From Verrucomicrobia bacterium Tous-C9LFEB (GTDB taxonomy: Bacteria > Acidobacteriota > Terriglobia > Terriglobales > Acidobacteriaceae), in assembly GCA_903970445.1 (NCBI GenBank), contig CAJCIP010000057.1, positions 1 to 50,126 of the forward strand: DNA of 50,126 nucleotides, read 5' to 3'. The position numbers and the translations under genes are program-made. The notes under the pieces are model-generated. The model searched no databases. It saw only the letters and a program-made list of their open reading frames with translations, and was not told where the DNA came from. Of this stretch, positions 1 through 7,058 are shown in pieces; the first letter of the stretch is position 1, and each line of letters starts with the position of its first letter.

Positions 1-613
1 CGGCGAGCACGGTGACGAGCTTTTCCATGAGCAGAGGCCACGCCTGCGTTCCCGAGTACATTAGCTTTTTGGCTTCGATGTAGTTGCGTGAGCCACCGCC
101 TTCGATCATGTAGCTGGCGAGCGTGAATGGTGCGCCGCAGAAGCCGATAATGCCGAGCTGGTCGCCATCGGCGCGAGGCGCGCTGAAGTGCGAGGACACT
201 TGCTGAATGGCGGTAGCAACGTATTGCAAGTCTTCGGTGCGATCTGTGCGTAGGGACTGCACATGTTCAAAAGAGCGCACAGGCGTGTGCACGACTGGAC
301 CCTCGCCATTAACGAATTCGAAGTCGAGGCCCATGGGTGTGAACGGCAGCAGAAGGTCGGCAAAGATAATGGCGGCGTCGACGCCGAGGCGCTCGGCTGC
401 GGTGATTGTTACTTCAGCAGCAATGTCCGGCGTGCGGCAGATGTCGAGCAGTGAGTGATGCTTGCGAACGGCCATGTACTCCGGCATGTAGCGGCCGGCC
501 TGGCGAAGAAACCACACCGGTGTGCGATCTACCGGCTGGCGCAGGCATGCGCGGATGAAGCGACTGCTTCCATGATGTATCGAGGTTTGCTCGGGCGACG
601 CGAACGATTCCAA
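1..613 (-). CDS. hemE: Uroporphyrinogen decarboxylase, N-terminal part (cut by window edge)
   Basis: HemE removes the four acetate carboxyl groups of uroporphyrinogen III to give coproporphyrinogen III in cytoplasmic haem synthesis. About 204 codons are visible and the C-terminal part lies outside the window. The family signature RTPVWFLRQAGRYMPEY is at about residues 30-46, followed by the substrate-pocket stretch ending in FADLLLPFTPMGL and by GAPFTLASYMIEGG. The start is a TTG at 613-611; it was chosen because AAGGAG (622-627) lies eight bases upstream and no ATG precedes the conserved block. The downstream neighbour on the other side is an unrelated outer-membrane protein gene 44 bases away. 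Identification is secure; the TTG start is inferred. Confidence 0.93.
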   Translation of the reverse strand, partial: MESFASPEQTSIHHGSSRFIRACLRQPVDRTPVWFLRQAGRYMPEYMAVRKHHSLLDICRTPDIAAEVTITAAERLGVDAAIIFADLLLPFTPMGLDFEFVNGEGPVVHTPVRSFEHVQSLRTDRTEDLQYVATAIQQVSSHFSAPRADGDQLGIIGFCGAPFTLASYMIEGGGSRNYIEAKKLMYSGTQAWPLLMEKLVTVLA

Positions 614-657
614 GGCAAGAACTCCTTACCTCAGCCTAGCGCAGTATCGCCTGCGCT

Positions 658-1260
658 TCAGTGAAGGCTGTGCCGCTCGTTCAGGCGCTTAAATGGAATA
701 CGGTAGTCGACCCCGACGAGCAGACCGAGCGGATGGTAGTAGGTGTAGACTCCCGGACGCCAGCGCTGTTGCTGAACATCGAGCTTGAGCTGCCAGTCGT
801 GAGCGATGTCAATACTCACGCCTCCACCGTAGCTAAAGACAGCAGAGGAGTCACCGAGAATGTAGCCTTCGCCGAAGTACTGCTGGTTGTAGTGGATAGT
901 GCCCTTGCCGACGAGGAAGTCTCCGTAAGGGTGATAGATGTGAAGCAAGGTACCTTCTCCGCGCAAACCTACAAGGTAAGACTTTTCATTGACGGCGGTG
1001 CCGTTTGCCACATTGGAACGGACTTCGAGCGAGGGCGTGAGAGGAAAGTGGAAATAGCGTTTGTAGTCGATGCCTGCCGCAAAGCCGTTATCGCGAAACG
1101 GGCCCACGTCCGGATTGAGGTTGAGGTAGCCGCCGAAAACGCTGATACCAGCGGTCTTGTAGGCTGTCGATTCGCGTTGCGCCGGCGAAGATAAAGCGGA
1201 TAGCAGAAGAATGTAGGGCAAAGCAGGAATGAAAAAGGTAGCGAGGCGGAAAAGGTGCAT
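658..1260 (-). CDS. Small outer-membrane beta-barrel protein
   Basis: 200-residue exported protein. Residues 1-28 form a Sec signal peptide (hydrophobic run ending in SSPAQ). The remainder is rich in Tyr, Phe and Gly with alternating polar/hydrophobic stretches, for example GISVFGGYLNLNP and the C-terminal LLVGVDYRIPF. This is the pattern of OmpA/OprF-type 8-stranded barrels, and similar small barrels are common in Acidobacteriota. No OmpA peptidoglycan-binding domain is present, so it is a bare barrel. The ATG is preceded by GGGAG. It sits in tandem with hemE, 44 bases apart, and divergently from ppa. Substrate or role cannot be told from the sequence. Confidence 0.75.
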   Translation of the reverse strand: MHLFRLATFFIPALPYILLLSALSSPAQRESTAYKTAGISVFGGYLNLNPDVGPFRDNGFAAGIDYKRYFHFPLTPSLEVRSNVANGTAVNEKSYLVGLRGEGTLLHIYHPYGDFLVGKGTIHYNQQYFGEGYILGDSSAVFSYGGGVSIDIAHDWQLKLDVQQQRWRPGVYTYYHPLGLLVGVDYRIPFKRLNERHSLH

Positions 1261-1464
1261 GCGGTCTCCCGTTTCGTGACATGCAATTGTTGTGTGTTGG
1301 AGGCTGCTTCTGCGTTCGGCGCTGCCTCCATGCGGCTGTCTCTTTTGCGACGCCGACAGAAAGCATGAATGTAAACTTGGGTTTGAGCGAAAGTTCTAGA
1401 GTTCGTATGATGCGTACCCTTGAACTGCATTCCAAGCTGCAATGAGAGAAGACAAACCACCGCT

Positions 1465-2004
1465 ATGACGAATTATCTGACACTGCCCATCGGAGCGAAG
1501 GCGCCCGAAGTGGTCAACGCCGTGATCGAGATCCCGCAAGAGGGCATCAGCAAGTACGAGTACGACAAAGATCTGCATGTGTTCCGGCTCGATCGCAACC
1601 TCTACTCGCCGGTGCACTATCCGGGTGACTACGGCTTCATTCCCAGCACGTTGGGAGATGATGGCGATCCGCTGGATGTGCTTGTGCTGGTGGATTCGCC
1701 GAGCTTTCCAGGATGCCTGCAGGAGGTGCGTCCGATCGGCATGCTCGACATGATCGATCAAGGCAAGGGCGACGAGAAAATCCTGTGCGTGGGCGCGAAC
1801 AACCCGCGTTACACCGATGTTTGGAACTACTCAGGCGTTTACCCGCATGTGCTGAAGGAGATCAAGCACTTCTTCACAATCTATAAGGACCTTGAGGGCA
1901 AGCGTGTTGAAGTACGCGGATGGCGCGATGCAGAAGTGGCTCGAGCAACCGTCGTCAGAGCACAGCAGAACTTTATCGACAATGCGGAGAAGAACGCAAA
2001 GTAA
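1465..2004 (+). CDS. ppa: Inorganic pyrophosphatase (family I)
   Basis: Cytoplasmic soluble PPase that hydrolyses pyrophosphate to two phosphates with Mg2+, pulling biosynthetic reactions forward. The protein is 179 residues, the usual length of bacterial family I enzymes. Diagnostic parts are EIPQEGISKYEYDKD near residues 23-37, YPGDYGFIPSTLGDDGDP around residue 55-70 and the metal-binding DGDPLDVLVLVD just after it. An in-frame ATG exists 45 bases upstream (1420), but the extra 15 residues (rich in Cys/Arg/Gln) have no counterpart in the family, so I chose 1465, where conserved sequence begins after a few residues. It is convergent with the APC permease gene; the two stop codons lie about 27 bases apart. 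Confidence 0.95.
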   Translation: MTNYLTLPIGAKAPEVVNAVIEIPQEGISKYEYDKDLHVFRLDRNLYSPVHYPGDYGFIPSTLGDDGDPLDVLVLVDSPSFPGCLQEVRPIGMLDMIDQGKGDEKILCVGANNPRYTDVWNYSGVYPHVLKEIKHFFTIYKDLEGKRVEVRGWRDAEVARATVVRAQQNFIDNAEKNAK

Positions 2005-2030
2005 AGGATCTTTATTGTGCGCCTCGCGCT

Positions 2031-3335
2031 TCAAGCCGAGCGCGGGCTTTTGCTGCGAGGGCCGATCTGGGCGGTGAGGTAGAAGAGCGCACCAACGCAC
2101 GCGACCAGGGCGGAGAACAGAAGCGAGTTCATGCCAAAGATGCGTTCGTCGCGTGCTGACCATAGGGCGAACGCGATGAGCAGAACTGGACCGGCACCGA
2201 GCGCGATTGTTCCCGCAGTGCCAGCGGGTACTCGGAAGGGCCGCTCGAGCATCGGTTCCTTTACGCGGAGAATTGTGAGCGCGGCGAACTCTAAGATCAA
2301 TGCGCCCCCGTAGAGTACGAGGTCGATGGAGATGAGGCGTTCAAACGTTAGGCCCAGAGCGAGCGCCCATCCGACCGCACATGCAAGGACGCTGACCCAG
2401 GGCACGCCGCGTGCGGACTGCTTGCGAAGCAAGGCCGGCAGCAGACCATCTTCCGCCAAGGCGAAGGGAAGACGTGTGAGAGTGAGTGTGAGCGCGTTGA
2501 AGGTGCCGAGTCCATCGAGCGAGCCAGCCAGCACGACACAAATCGCAAGCCATGAACCGACGATGAGTGTGGCTGCATCGGCCCATGCGCCAGTCGAGAA
2601 ACGTGCAGCGGGGATGCCGACCGCCCAGACGGAGAGCAGCGGCAAGATGTAGACGAGCACGACGGCTCCCGTCGCGAGTAGCATCGCGCGCGGATAGTTT
2701 CGCTGAGGATTGTCAACCTCTTGGGCGATGGTGCTGGCGTTGTCCCAACCCATGTAGTTCCACATGCAAACGCTGAGTGCGGTACCAAGATCGCGCGGGC
2801 CGAGCGCGGAGGCGTCGACGAGATGCAGACCGCCGTGGACTACGCGCCACCATGCGACGACGATTAACAGGAGAAACGGAGAGAGTGAGATGAACATCAT
2901 GCGCGTGGAAGCGTGTCCGACGGACTCGGCGCCGCGTAGATTCCACAGTGCGGAGACCGCTACGATTGCAAGCTTCAGTGCCAGGGCGCGATGACCCGCG
3001 GTTGCCCATGGAGCTACGCGACCGAGGTAAAGGGTGAAGGTCGTGGGATAAATGGCCATGTCGAAGACGCTGGCGGCGAGTGACAGCCATGCTTCCTGAA
3101 AGCCCCAGAAGCGGCCCAGCGCGCGCGTGACCCACACGTAGAAGCCGCCTTCCGCGGGGATCGCGCTGGCGAGTTCACCCACCATGAGCGAGGTGGGCAG
3201 GCTCCAGAAGATGGGCACGAGCAGCAGGAGCAGAAGCGCTCGTCCGAAACCGGCCATGCCGATGATGTCTTCGAGGCCGTAAGGTCCGCCGGAGACGATG
3301 AAGTAGGTCGCTGCCACGAGCGGCAACAGACGCAT
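2031..3335 (-). CDS. APC-superfamily amino acid/amine permease
   Basis: 434-residue inner-membrane protein with about twelve hydrophobic segments. The N-terminal FIVSGGPYGLEDIIG is the unwound helix-1 glycine motif of amino acid-polyamine-organocation permeases, and GELASAIPAEGGFYVWVTRALG is the family's helix-2 region with the conserved E and GG-Y. It should move an amino acid or amine into the cell by proton or cation symport; the substrate cannot be read from the sequence. It stands alone between convergent ppa and the tRNA-Ser gene, with no enzyme gene beside it to hint at the substrate. Length and topology fit the family. Confidence 0.88.
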   Translation of the reverse strand: MRLLPLVAATYFIVSGGPYGLEDIIGMAGFGRALLLLLLVPIFWSLPTSLMVGELASAIPAEGGFYVWVTRALGRFWGFQEAWLSLAASVFDMAIYPTTFTLYLGRVAPWATAGHRALALKLAIVAVSALWNLRGAESVGHASTRMMFISLSPFLLLIVVAWWRVVHGGLHLVDASALGPRDLGTALSVCMWNYMGWDNASTIAQEVDNPQRNYPRAMLLATGAVVLVYILPLLSVWAVGIPAARFSTGAWADAATLIVGSWLAICVVLAGSLDGLGTFNALTLTLTRLPFALAEDGLLPALLRKQSARGVPWVSVLACAVGWALALGLTFERLISIDLVLYGGALILEFAALTILRVKEPMLERPFRVPAGTAGTIALGAGPVLLIAFALWSARDERIFGMNSLLFSALVACVGALFYLTAQIGPRSKSPRSA

Positions 3336-3444
3336 CTTGCCTGAGCCAGAACAAGCGATCGGCCTTTTCTCCTGTTCGTGAACGGATTCGAGACTAGACT
3401 TTACACAGAATCCTCACGCGGTGCGAAGATTTGCGTGGTCAAGC

Positions 3445-3450
3445 TATAAT
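3445..3450 (+). promoter_or_regulatory. -10 box of the tRNA-Ser promoter
   Basis: A perfect TATAAT lies 19 bases before the mature 5' end of tRNA-Ser, placing transcription start near 3457. No good TTGACA is found at 16-18 bases upstream, so the -35 element is weak or absent. Confidence 0.6.
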
Positions 3451-3469
3451 CATGGCTGTTCACCCCGCA

Positions 3470-3559
3470 GGAGAGTTGGCCGAGAGGCTGAAGGCGGCGG
3501 TTTGCTAAACCGTTATAGGACCAAAAGTTCTATCGAGGGTTCGAATCCCTCACTCTCCG
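3470..3559 (+). tRNA. tRNA-Ser (anticodon GCT)
   Basis: Full cloverleaf with a 7-bp acceptor stem (GGAGAGT with ACTCTCC), discriminator G at 3559 and an encoded CCA at 3560-3562. The anticodon loop TTGCTAA carries GCT at 3504-3506, reading AGC/AGU serine codons. The long variable arm (about 3512-3530) and the GGTTCGAATCC T-arm are typical of class II serine tRNAs. A TATAAT box lies upstream and an intrinsic terminator follows at 3601-3623, so it is a single-gene transcript. Confidence 0.97.
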
Positions 3560-3562
3560 CCA

Positions 3563-4002
3563 TCTAGACTTCGCTGTTTCTTCCAGGCAGCGACGTTATG
3601 AAAGCCCGCAGATGCGGGCTTTTCCTTCGCAACGTTCGTCCAAGGTGGCTTTATCAAGAAGTTGGGCTGGTTTCTCAGCGTGAGCCATCCCGTCATCCCA
3701 CGTTACTAATGGCTCTCTGAAAGCATTGGCAGCCATGCGAACTTGCCGAAGCATCCAGACGGATGGGCCGCGCTTGACTTCCAACGGGAAGCGAATCTGT
3801 AATCGGCGTCGATGACCCATGAATCCTCTAGCGGCACCTGTTATCGGTGAGAGAACGCGATTGCTCAGCCTACCCGTTGCTCTGCGTCAGGATGTTATTA
3901 GCTTTGCGATGCATTGTTCTGCTTACCCGGTATTCAGAAGTGGATGCGAGCACGTAGGCGTGACGTTGAACAAACGTCCTCTGCATGTCGATAAGCTGCT
4001 TC
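3563..4002. other. Gene-poor stretch after tRNA-Ser
   Basis: Apart from the terminator at 3601-3623 I see no convincing gene. A minus-strand open frame at 3596-3820 (74 codons) has no recognisable family, overlaps the terminator and has no ribosome site. No integrase remnant or direct repeat of the tRNA 3' end was found by eye. Confidence 0.5.
3601..3623 (+). terminator. Intrinsic terminator of tRNA-Ser
   Basis: AAAGCCCGC pairs with GCGGGCTTT around an AGAT loop and runs into a short T tract. It lies 38 bases after the encoded CCA and is the natural end of the tRNA transcript. Confidence 0.8.
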
Positions 4003-4368
4003 ATGAGCGTGACGTCTGTTGGTTCTACCTTGAGCAGCCCCGTCGTGGCGGCGCTGCTTGGAAATAGCGGTTCAAGCGCAGGTGGAAGCTCCGCGACTTC
4101 TTCAGCTTCGGCGGGTGACGCGGTTACCGTCGACCTGAGCGCCATCGCGAAGTCGGCTGCCTCAGGAGACAGTTCGAGCCAAGCAGCCGCAGTGAAGCAG
4201 CTCAAAGCCGACCTTGCGAGCGAGCAAACAGCATTGCTGAGCAGTCTGGTGAACCCAGACTCCTCGTCCACTGCTGATCTTGGGAACCAGTTGCTGTCGA
4301 CGATCTATGGCAGCTCCGCAAGCCAGAACACCGGCACTGCCGGCACTACGATCGATACGACAGCATAG
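4003..4368 (+). CDS. Small Ser/Ala/Gly-rich protein of unknown function
   Basis: 121-residue protein, low in complexity. A Ser/Gly/Ala-rich segment at residues 20-42 is followed by DAVTVDLSAIAKSAASG, an amphipathic stretch (AAAVKQLKADLASEQTALLSSL) and a Ser/Thr tail. No signal peptide or membrane segment is evident. The D-x-V-(x)-[LV]-S pattern recalls the start of FlgM-like and export-cargo-like proteins, but the match is too short to assign a function. The start at 4003 was preferred over an ATG at 3985, which adds an unlikely SISCF run; neither has a good ribosome site. It faces the small gene at 4454-4762, whose product carries a similar motif. An opposite-strand frame (3870-4271) looks less protein-like. 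Confidence 0.55.
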   Translation: MSVTSVGSTLSSPVVAALLGNSGSSAGGSSATSSASAGDAVTVDLSAIAKSAASGDSSSQAAAVKQLKADLASEQTALLSSLVNPDSSSTADLGNQLLSTIYGSSASQNTGTAGTTIDTTA

Positions 4369-4393
4369 AAGCAAGCTTGTCATACCGCACCCA

Positions 4394-4413
4394 GCGGGCA
4401 GACGGCTGCCCGC
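4394..4413. terminator. Hairpin between two convergent small genes
   Basis: GCGGGCAG pairs perfectly with CTGCCCGC around a four-base loop, in the 85-base gap between two convergent genes. No T tract follows on either strand, so it is at best a weak bidirectional terminator. Confidence 0.45.
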
Positions 4414-4453
4414 AACGGTAGCTCGGCATAGCCAAGCATGACAGTCATGGCGC

Positions 4454-4762
4454 TCACTGCTTTGCGCTGAATGCTGCCAGGTTAGACGCCTGTGACAATG
4501 TAGCGAATGTGATGTCCAGCTCGGCGTCTACCTCTGTCACGGATAGATTGAGTTTGGCTGCAATCTGCGTTACTGTGGCGCCGGTCTGCTTCATCGCCAA
4601 AATCTGCGCAGATGTGGAAAGCCTGACGGTGTCCTGCACCGCTAAGCGCTTGAGGCTATCGGTGCGTGTACCCGCTGACGGCTGCGCCGTAGGCCTTACC
4701 TTAGAGCTGTCGGCTACGGTGCCCGCGTACAAAGAGGAGATCGCTTCGACTGAGCTGACCAT
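4454..4762 (-). CDS. Small helix-turn-helix-like protein of unknown function
   Basis: 102-residue protein with no signal peptide. After a variable N-terminal half comes DTVRLSTSAQ (about residues 44-53) and then GATVTQIAAKLNLSVTEVD (about residues 61-79), which reads like a helix-turn-helix (AxxLxxSxxxV). The start is secure: AAAGGAG lies a few bases before the ATG at 4762. Such short proteins with a LSxxAQ motif and a putative HTH occur in Acidobacteriota, sometimes with flagellar or sigma-factor genes, but I cannot name a family. A DNA-binding or adaptor role is possible. It is convergent with the Ser/Ala-rich gene at 4003-4368. Confidence 0.72.
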   Translation of the reverse strand: MVSSVEAISSLYAGTVADSSKVRPTAQPSAGTRTDSLKRLAVQDTVRLSTSAQILAMKQTGATVTQIAAKLNLSVTEVDAELDITFATLSQASNLAAFSAKQ

Positions 4763-5110
4763 ATGTGCTCTCCTTTCACGAGAGAGATTGGGGTCTTATC
4801 GGCACCAGGCAAAAGCTCGTTCAGTTGCAAGCTCCGAAGAAGATGACACTTTTGTGTTAGTACCTGACTGGTAGGAGACGCATCTTCTTCCTCCTTCTCC
4901 GCGACGTACTTAGTGCAGCGCTACTCTTAGCAACGGCGCACCTACATCCTTGGTGGTGCATGAAGGCTCAGCTGAGTTGCAGTGAACAAAGGACGCTCTG
5001 GATTTTTTCTCTTCCTCTGGAATGAGGCGTCAGCCGCTTGGTTGTGCACGAGCATTACCTTGGAGCGCTGCGATCTGCGTCAAGCGCTCCAAGGTGCTTT
5101 GGCGAAGAGC
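4763..5110. other. Intergenic stretch upstream of the small HTH-like gene
   Basis: I see no gene here. It holds the upstream region of the minus-strand gene starting at 4762 and the strong hairpin at 5058-5094 that follows the SDR gene. Open frames across it on the plus strand are shadows of neighbouring genes. Confidence 0.5.
5058..5094 (-). terminator. Strong hairpin downstream of the SDR gene
   Basis: CCTTGGAGCGCT and AGCGCTCCAAGG form a perfect 12-bp stem with a 13-base loop, starting 16 bases after the stop codon of the SDR gene. There is no real T tract on the minus strand, so it may act as a terminator or as a 3' stabiliser of the transcript. Confidence 0.55.
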
Positions 5111-6010
5111 TTATGCAACGCCCACCATGCCGCCGGTAACGCCGTAGATTTCGCCGGTAATGTAGCTGCCCTCCTGCGAGGCGAGCAACACATAGACGGG
5201 AGCGAGTTCTACAGGCTGGCCGGGACGTTTGTAGGGAGTGCTTTCACCAAGCTTTTTCAGCTTCTTCTCATCGCCATCCGCTTCCTGCAGCGGCGTCCAA
5301 ATGGGGCCCGGAGCAACGGCGTTAATGCGGATGCCGTGTTCCTGCATAAGTGGTTCTGCGAGGCCTTTCGTAAAGTTGGCGATGGCGGCCTTCGTGATGG
5401 CGTAGTCGAAGATGTAGGGTGAGGGTTCGAACCCCTGGATGCTGGTGGTGTTGATGATGGAGCTGCCAGGCTTCAGGTGCGGGACCGCAGCTTTGGTAAT
5501 CCAGAAAATGGAGTAGATGTTGGTCTTCATCAGCGAGTCGAAGCGCTCAGTGCTGGTGTCGAGCAGGCCTGCGGTCTTGCCCATCTTGCCGGCGTTGTTG
5601 ACGAGGATGTCGAGACCGCCGAGCTGTTCAACTGCATCAGCGACGAGGCGCTGGCAGAAGCCTTCATGCGAAATGTCGCCGGGAAGAAGCACGGCTTTGC
5701 GACCAGCATCGCGGATGTATTTCGCGACTTCTTCCGCGTCTTCCTGCTCGGCCGGCAGATAGCCAATGGCGACGTCTGCGCCTTCGCGCGCGAACGCGAT
5801 GGCGGCGGCGCGCCCGATGCCCGAATCAGCGCCGGTTAGGAGAGCCTTGCGACCAGCCAGACGACCTGAGCCTTTATAGGAAAGTTCCCCGCAGTCGGGC
5901 TTCTCGCTCATAGCCGTCTGGGTACCAGGTGCGGTCTGTACTTCTACATCGGAGGGTGGACCGGGGTACTGTTTGCGCGGGTCCTGAAGGGTAATGAGAT
6001 CGGTAGGCAT
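5111..6010 (-). CDS. SDR-family oxidoreductase (general-stress-protein-39 type)
   Basis: 299-residue NAD(P)-dependent short-chain dehydrogenase. It has a Rossmann start TGADSGIG at residues 59-66, NNAG in the middle, a serine in INTTSIQGF and the catalytic YAITK. A roughly 50-residue N-terminal extension rich in Pro and Gln (DPRKQYPGPPS) before the core is typical of the YdaD/YhdF/GSP39 subgroup, whose members are linked to general stress in Bacillus; the substrate is not known. The start at 6010 has AAGGAGCACC directly upstream. A longer frame to 6157 lacks a ribosome site and conserved sequence. Monocistronic, ending in a 12-bp hairpin. Confidence 0.88.
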   Translation of the reverse strand: MPTDLITLQDPRKQYPGPPSDVEVQTAPGTQTAMSEKPDCGELSYKGSGRLAGRKALLTGADSGIGRAAAIAFAREGADVAIGYLPAEQEDAEEVAKYIRDAGRKAVLLPGDISHEGFCQRLVADAVEQLGGLDILVNNAGKMGKTAGLLDTSTERFDSLMKTNIYSIFWITKAAVPHLKPGSSIINTTSIQGFEPSPYIFDYAITKAAIANFTKGLAEPLMQEHGIRINAVAPGPIWTPLQEADGDEKKLKKLGESTPYKRPGQPVELAPVYVLLASQEGSYITGEIYGVTGGMVGVA

Positions 6011-6329
6011 GGTGCTCCTTGTGTCTTGACTTGATGTGAGGTTCACTTTCGCATCCCTTAAGATGCGGCGCGATGACAGAGGAGGCGTTCTATGCGTCGC
6101 GGCGCTTCGCGGGACGTAACTTTGCGCGACAGTTGAAAAGCAGGATGAAGTTTGCACCTGGTGAAATTTATAAGCCGCGCGATATCACAGATCTTGCCGC
6201 GTACACCCTCCGGAACGAAGGCGTGCATCGCATGACCCAAGTCAGGGGCCTAAATGTACTTTCCACTAGGTCGGTTGACCTATACGCTCAACAATCCATA
6301 TGCTGATCCCCGAATCGCGCGAGTGCTCT

Positions 6330-6980
6330 ATGGCAGCATCAGACCAATTATTGAGAATGACTGATTCACCTTTGCCTAGTGTCGGTCTGGGAATTCCTGC
6401 TGGGGAGGCAGAAATCCCCGGTAGCGAAACGGCTCTCCTTGAGTCAATTCGCGCCGGAGACGAAGGAGCCTTAGCGAAGCTGTATGACAGGTATTCGAGA
6501 CTGGTTTATTCAGTGGCTCTTCGGGTGCTTCACGATCCTGCGAAAGCCGAAGATGTTCTACAGGATGTATTCCTGAAGGTCTGGCGACAACCGGAGGGTT
6601 TTGTGGAGACGCAGGGGCATCTCGGACCTTGGCTTGCGGTCATCGCGAGGAACCGGTCAATCGATGTACTTCGCGGACGCCAGAAAAACGAATCATCCAG
6701 CGAGGGGATGGATTTGGTAGCTCCTGACGATATGATCCAATCGATTGAGACTTCGCTGCTCATCGGAAAAGTGAAGCAGGCGATTCGCCTACTGCCTAAG
6801 GAGCAACGTCGCGCGTTGGATATGGCATTTTTCCGTGGCATGACGCATGCGGAAATCGTCTCTCTGACAGGACTGCCGCTCGGGACTGTGAAAACAAGAA
6901 TACGCACAGCGCTACAGTTTCTGGGACGTGCGTTGCGCACATCAAGCCCACTCGCCGCTCAGCCGAATGCACGAATGTAG
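6330..6980 (+). CDS. RNA polymerase ECF-type sigma factor
   Basis: 216-residue sigma-70 family protein. Region 2 spans ALAKLYDRYSRLVYSVALRV through AEDVLQDVFLKVW (about residues 48-87) and region 4 is PKEQRRALDMAFFRG plus the helix-turn-helix MTHAEIVSLTGLPLGTVKTR near residues 160-195. It lacks regions 1 and 3, so it is an extracytoplasmic-function factor that redirects RNA polymerase to its own promoter set. No anti-sigma factor gene adjoins it, which is less common. The ATG at 6300 would add ten residues; neither start has a clear ribosome site. The roughly 300-base upstream region shows a CGCATC/GATGCG inverted repeat at 6050-6067 and no evident GGAAC-type autopromoter. Confidence 0.87.
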   Translation: MAASDQLLRMTDSPLPSVGLGIPAGEAEIPGSETALLESIRAGDEGALAKLYDRYSRLVYSVALRVLHDPAKAEDVLQDVFLKVWRQPEGFVETQGHLGPWLAVIARNRSIDVLRGRQKNESSSEGMDLVAPDDMIQSIETSLLIGKVKQAIRLLPKEQRRALDMAFFRGMTHAEIVSLTGLPLGTVKTRIRTALQFLGRALRTSSPLAAQPNARM

Positions 6981-7058
6981 GCGTCCAATATAGAACGGAA
7001 CTCGTATCCCGGCGCGGCGTGAGTCAATACACCTGACGCTCAGTCCAACCGCGTGTAC

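Noticed and set aside
1301..1336. GGAGGC/GCCTCC inverted repeat in the gap upstream of ppa
   Set aside because: Arms are six bases with a loop of more than 20 and flanking mismatches; likely chance.
2034..2054. AAGCC/GGCTT hairpin with T run as a ppa terminator
   Set aside because: Only a 5-bp stem, overlapping the 3' end of the APC permease gene; too weak to call.
3596..3820. 74-codon open frame on the minus strand after tRNA-Ser
   Set aside because: No family resemblance, no ribosome site, and it ends across the tRNA terminator.
3870..4271. 133-codon open frame opposite the Ser/Ala-rich small gene
   Set aside because: The plus-strand frame has better protein character, and the reverse frame shows no motif or ribosome site.
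3470..4762. Genomic island integrated at tRNA-Ser
   Set aside because: No integrase, no repeated tRNA 3' end and no mobile gene is visible downstream.
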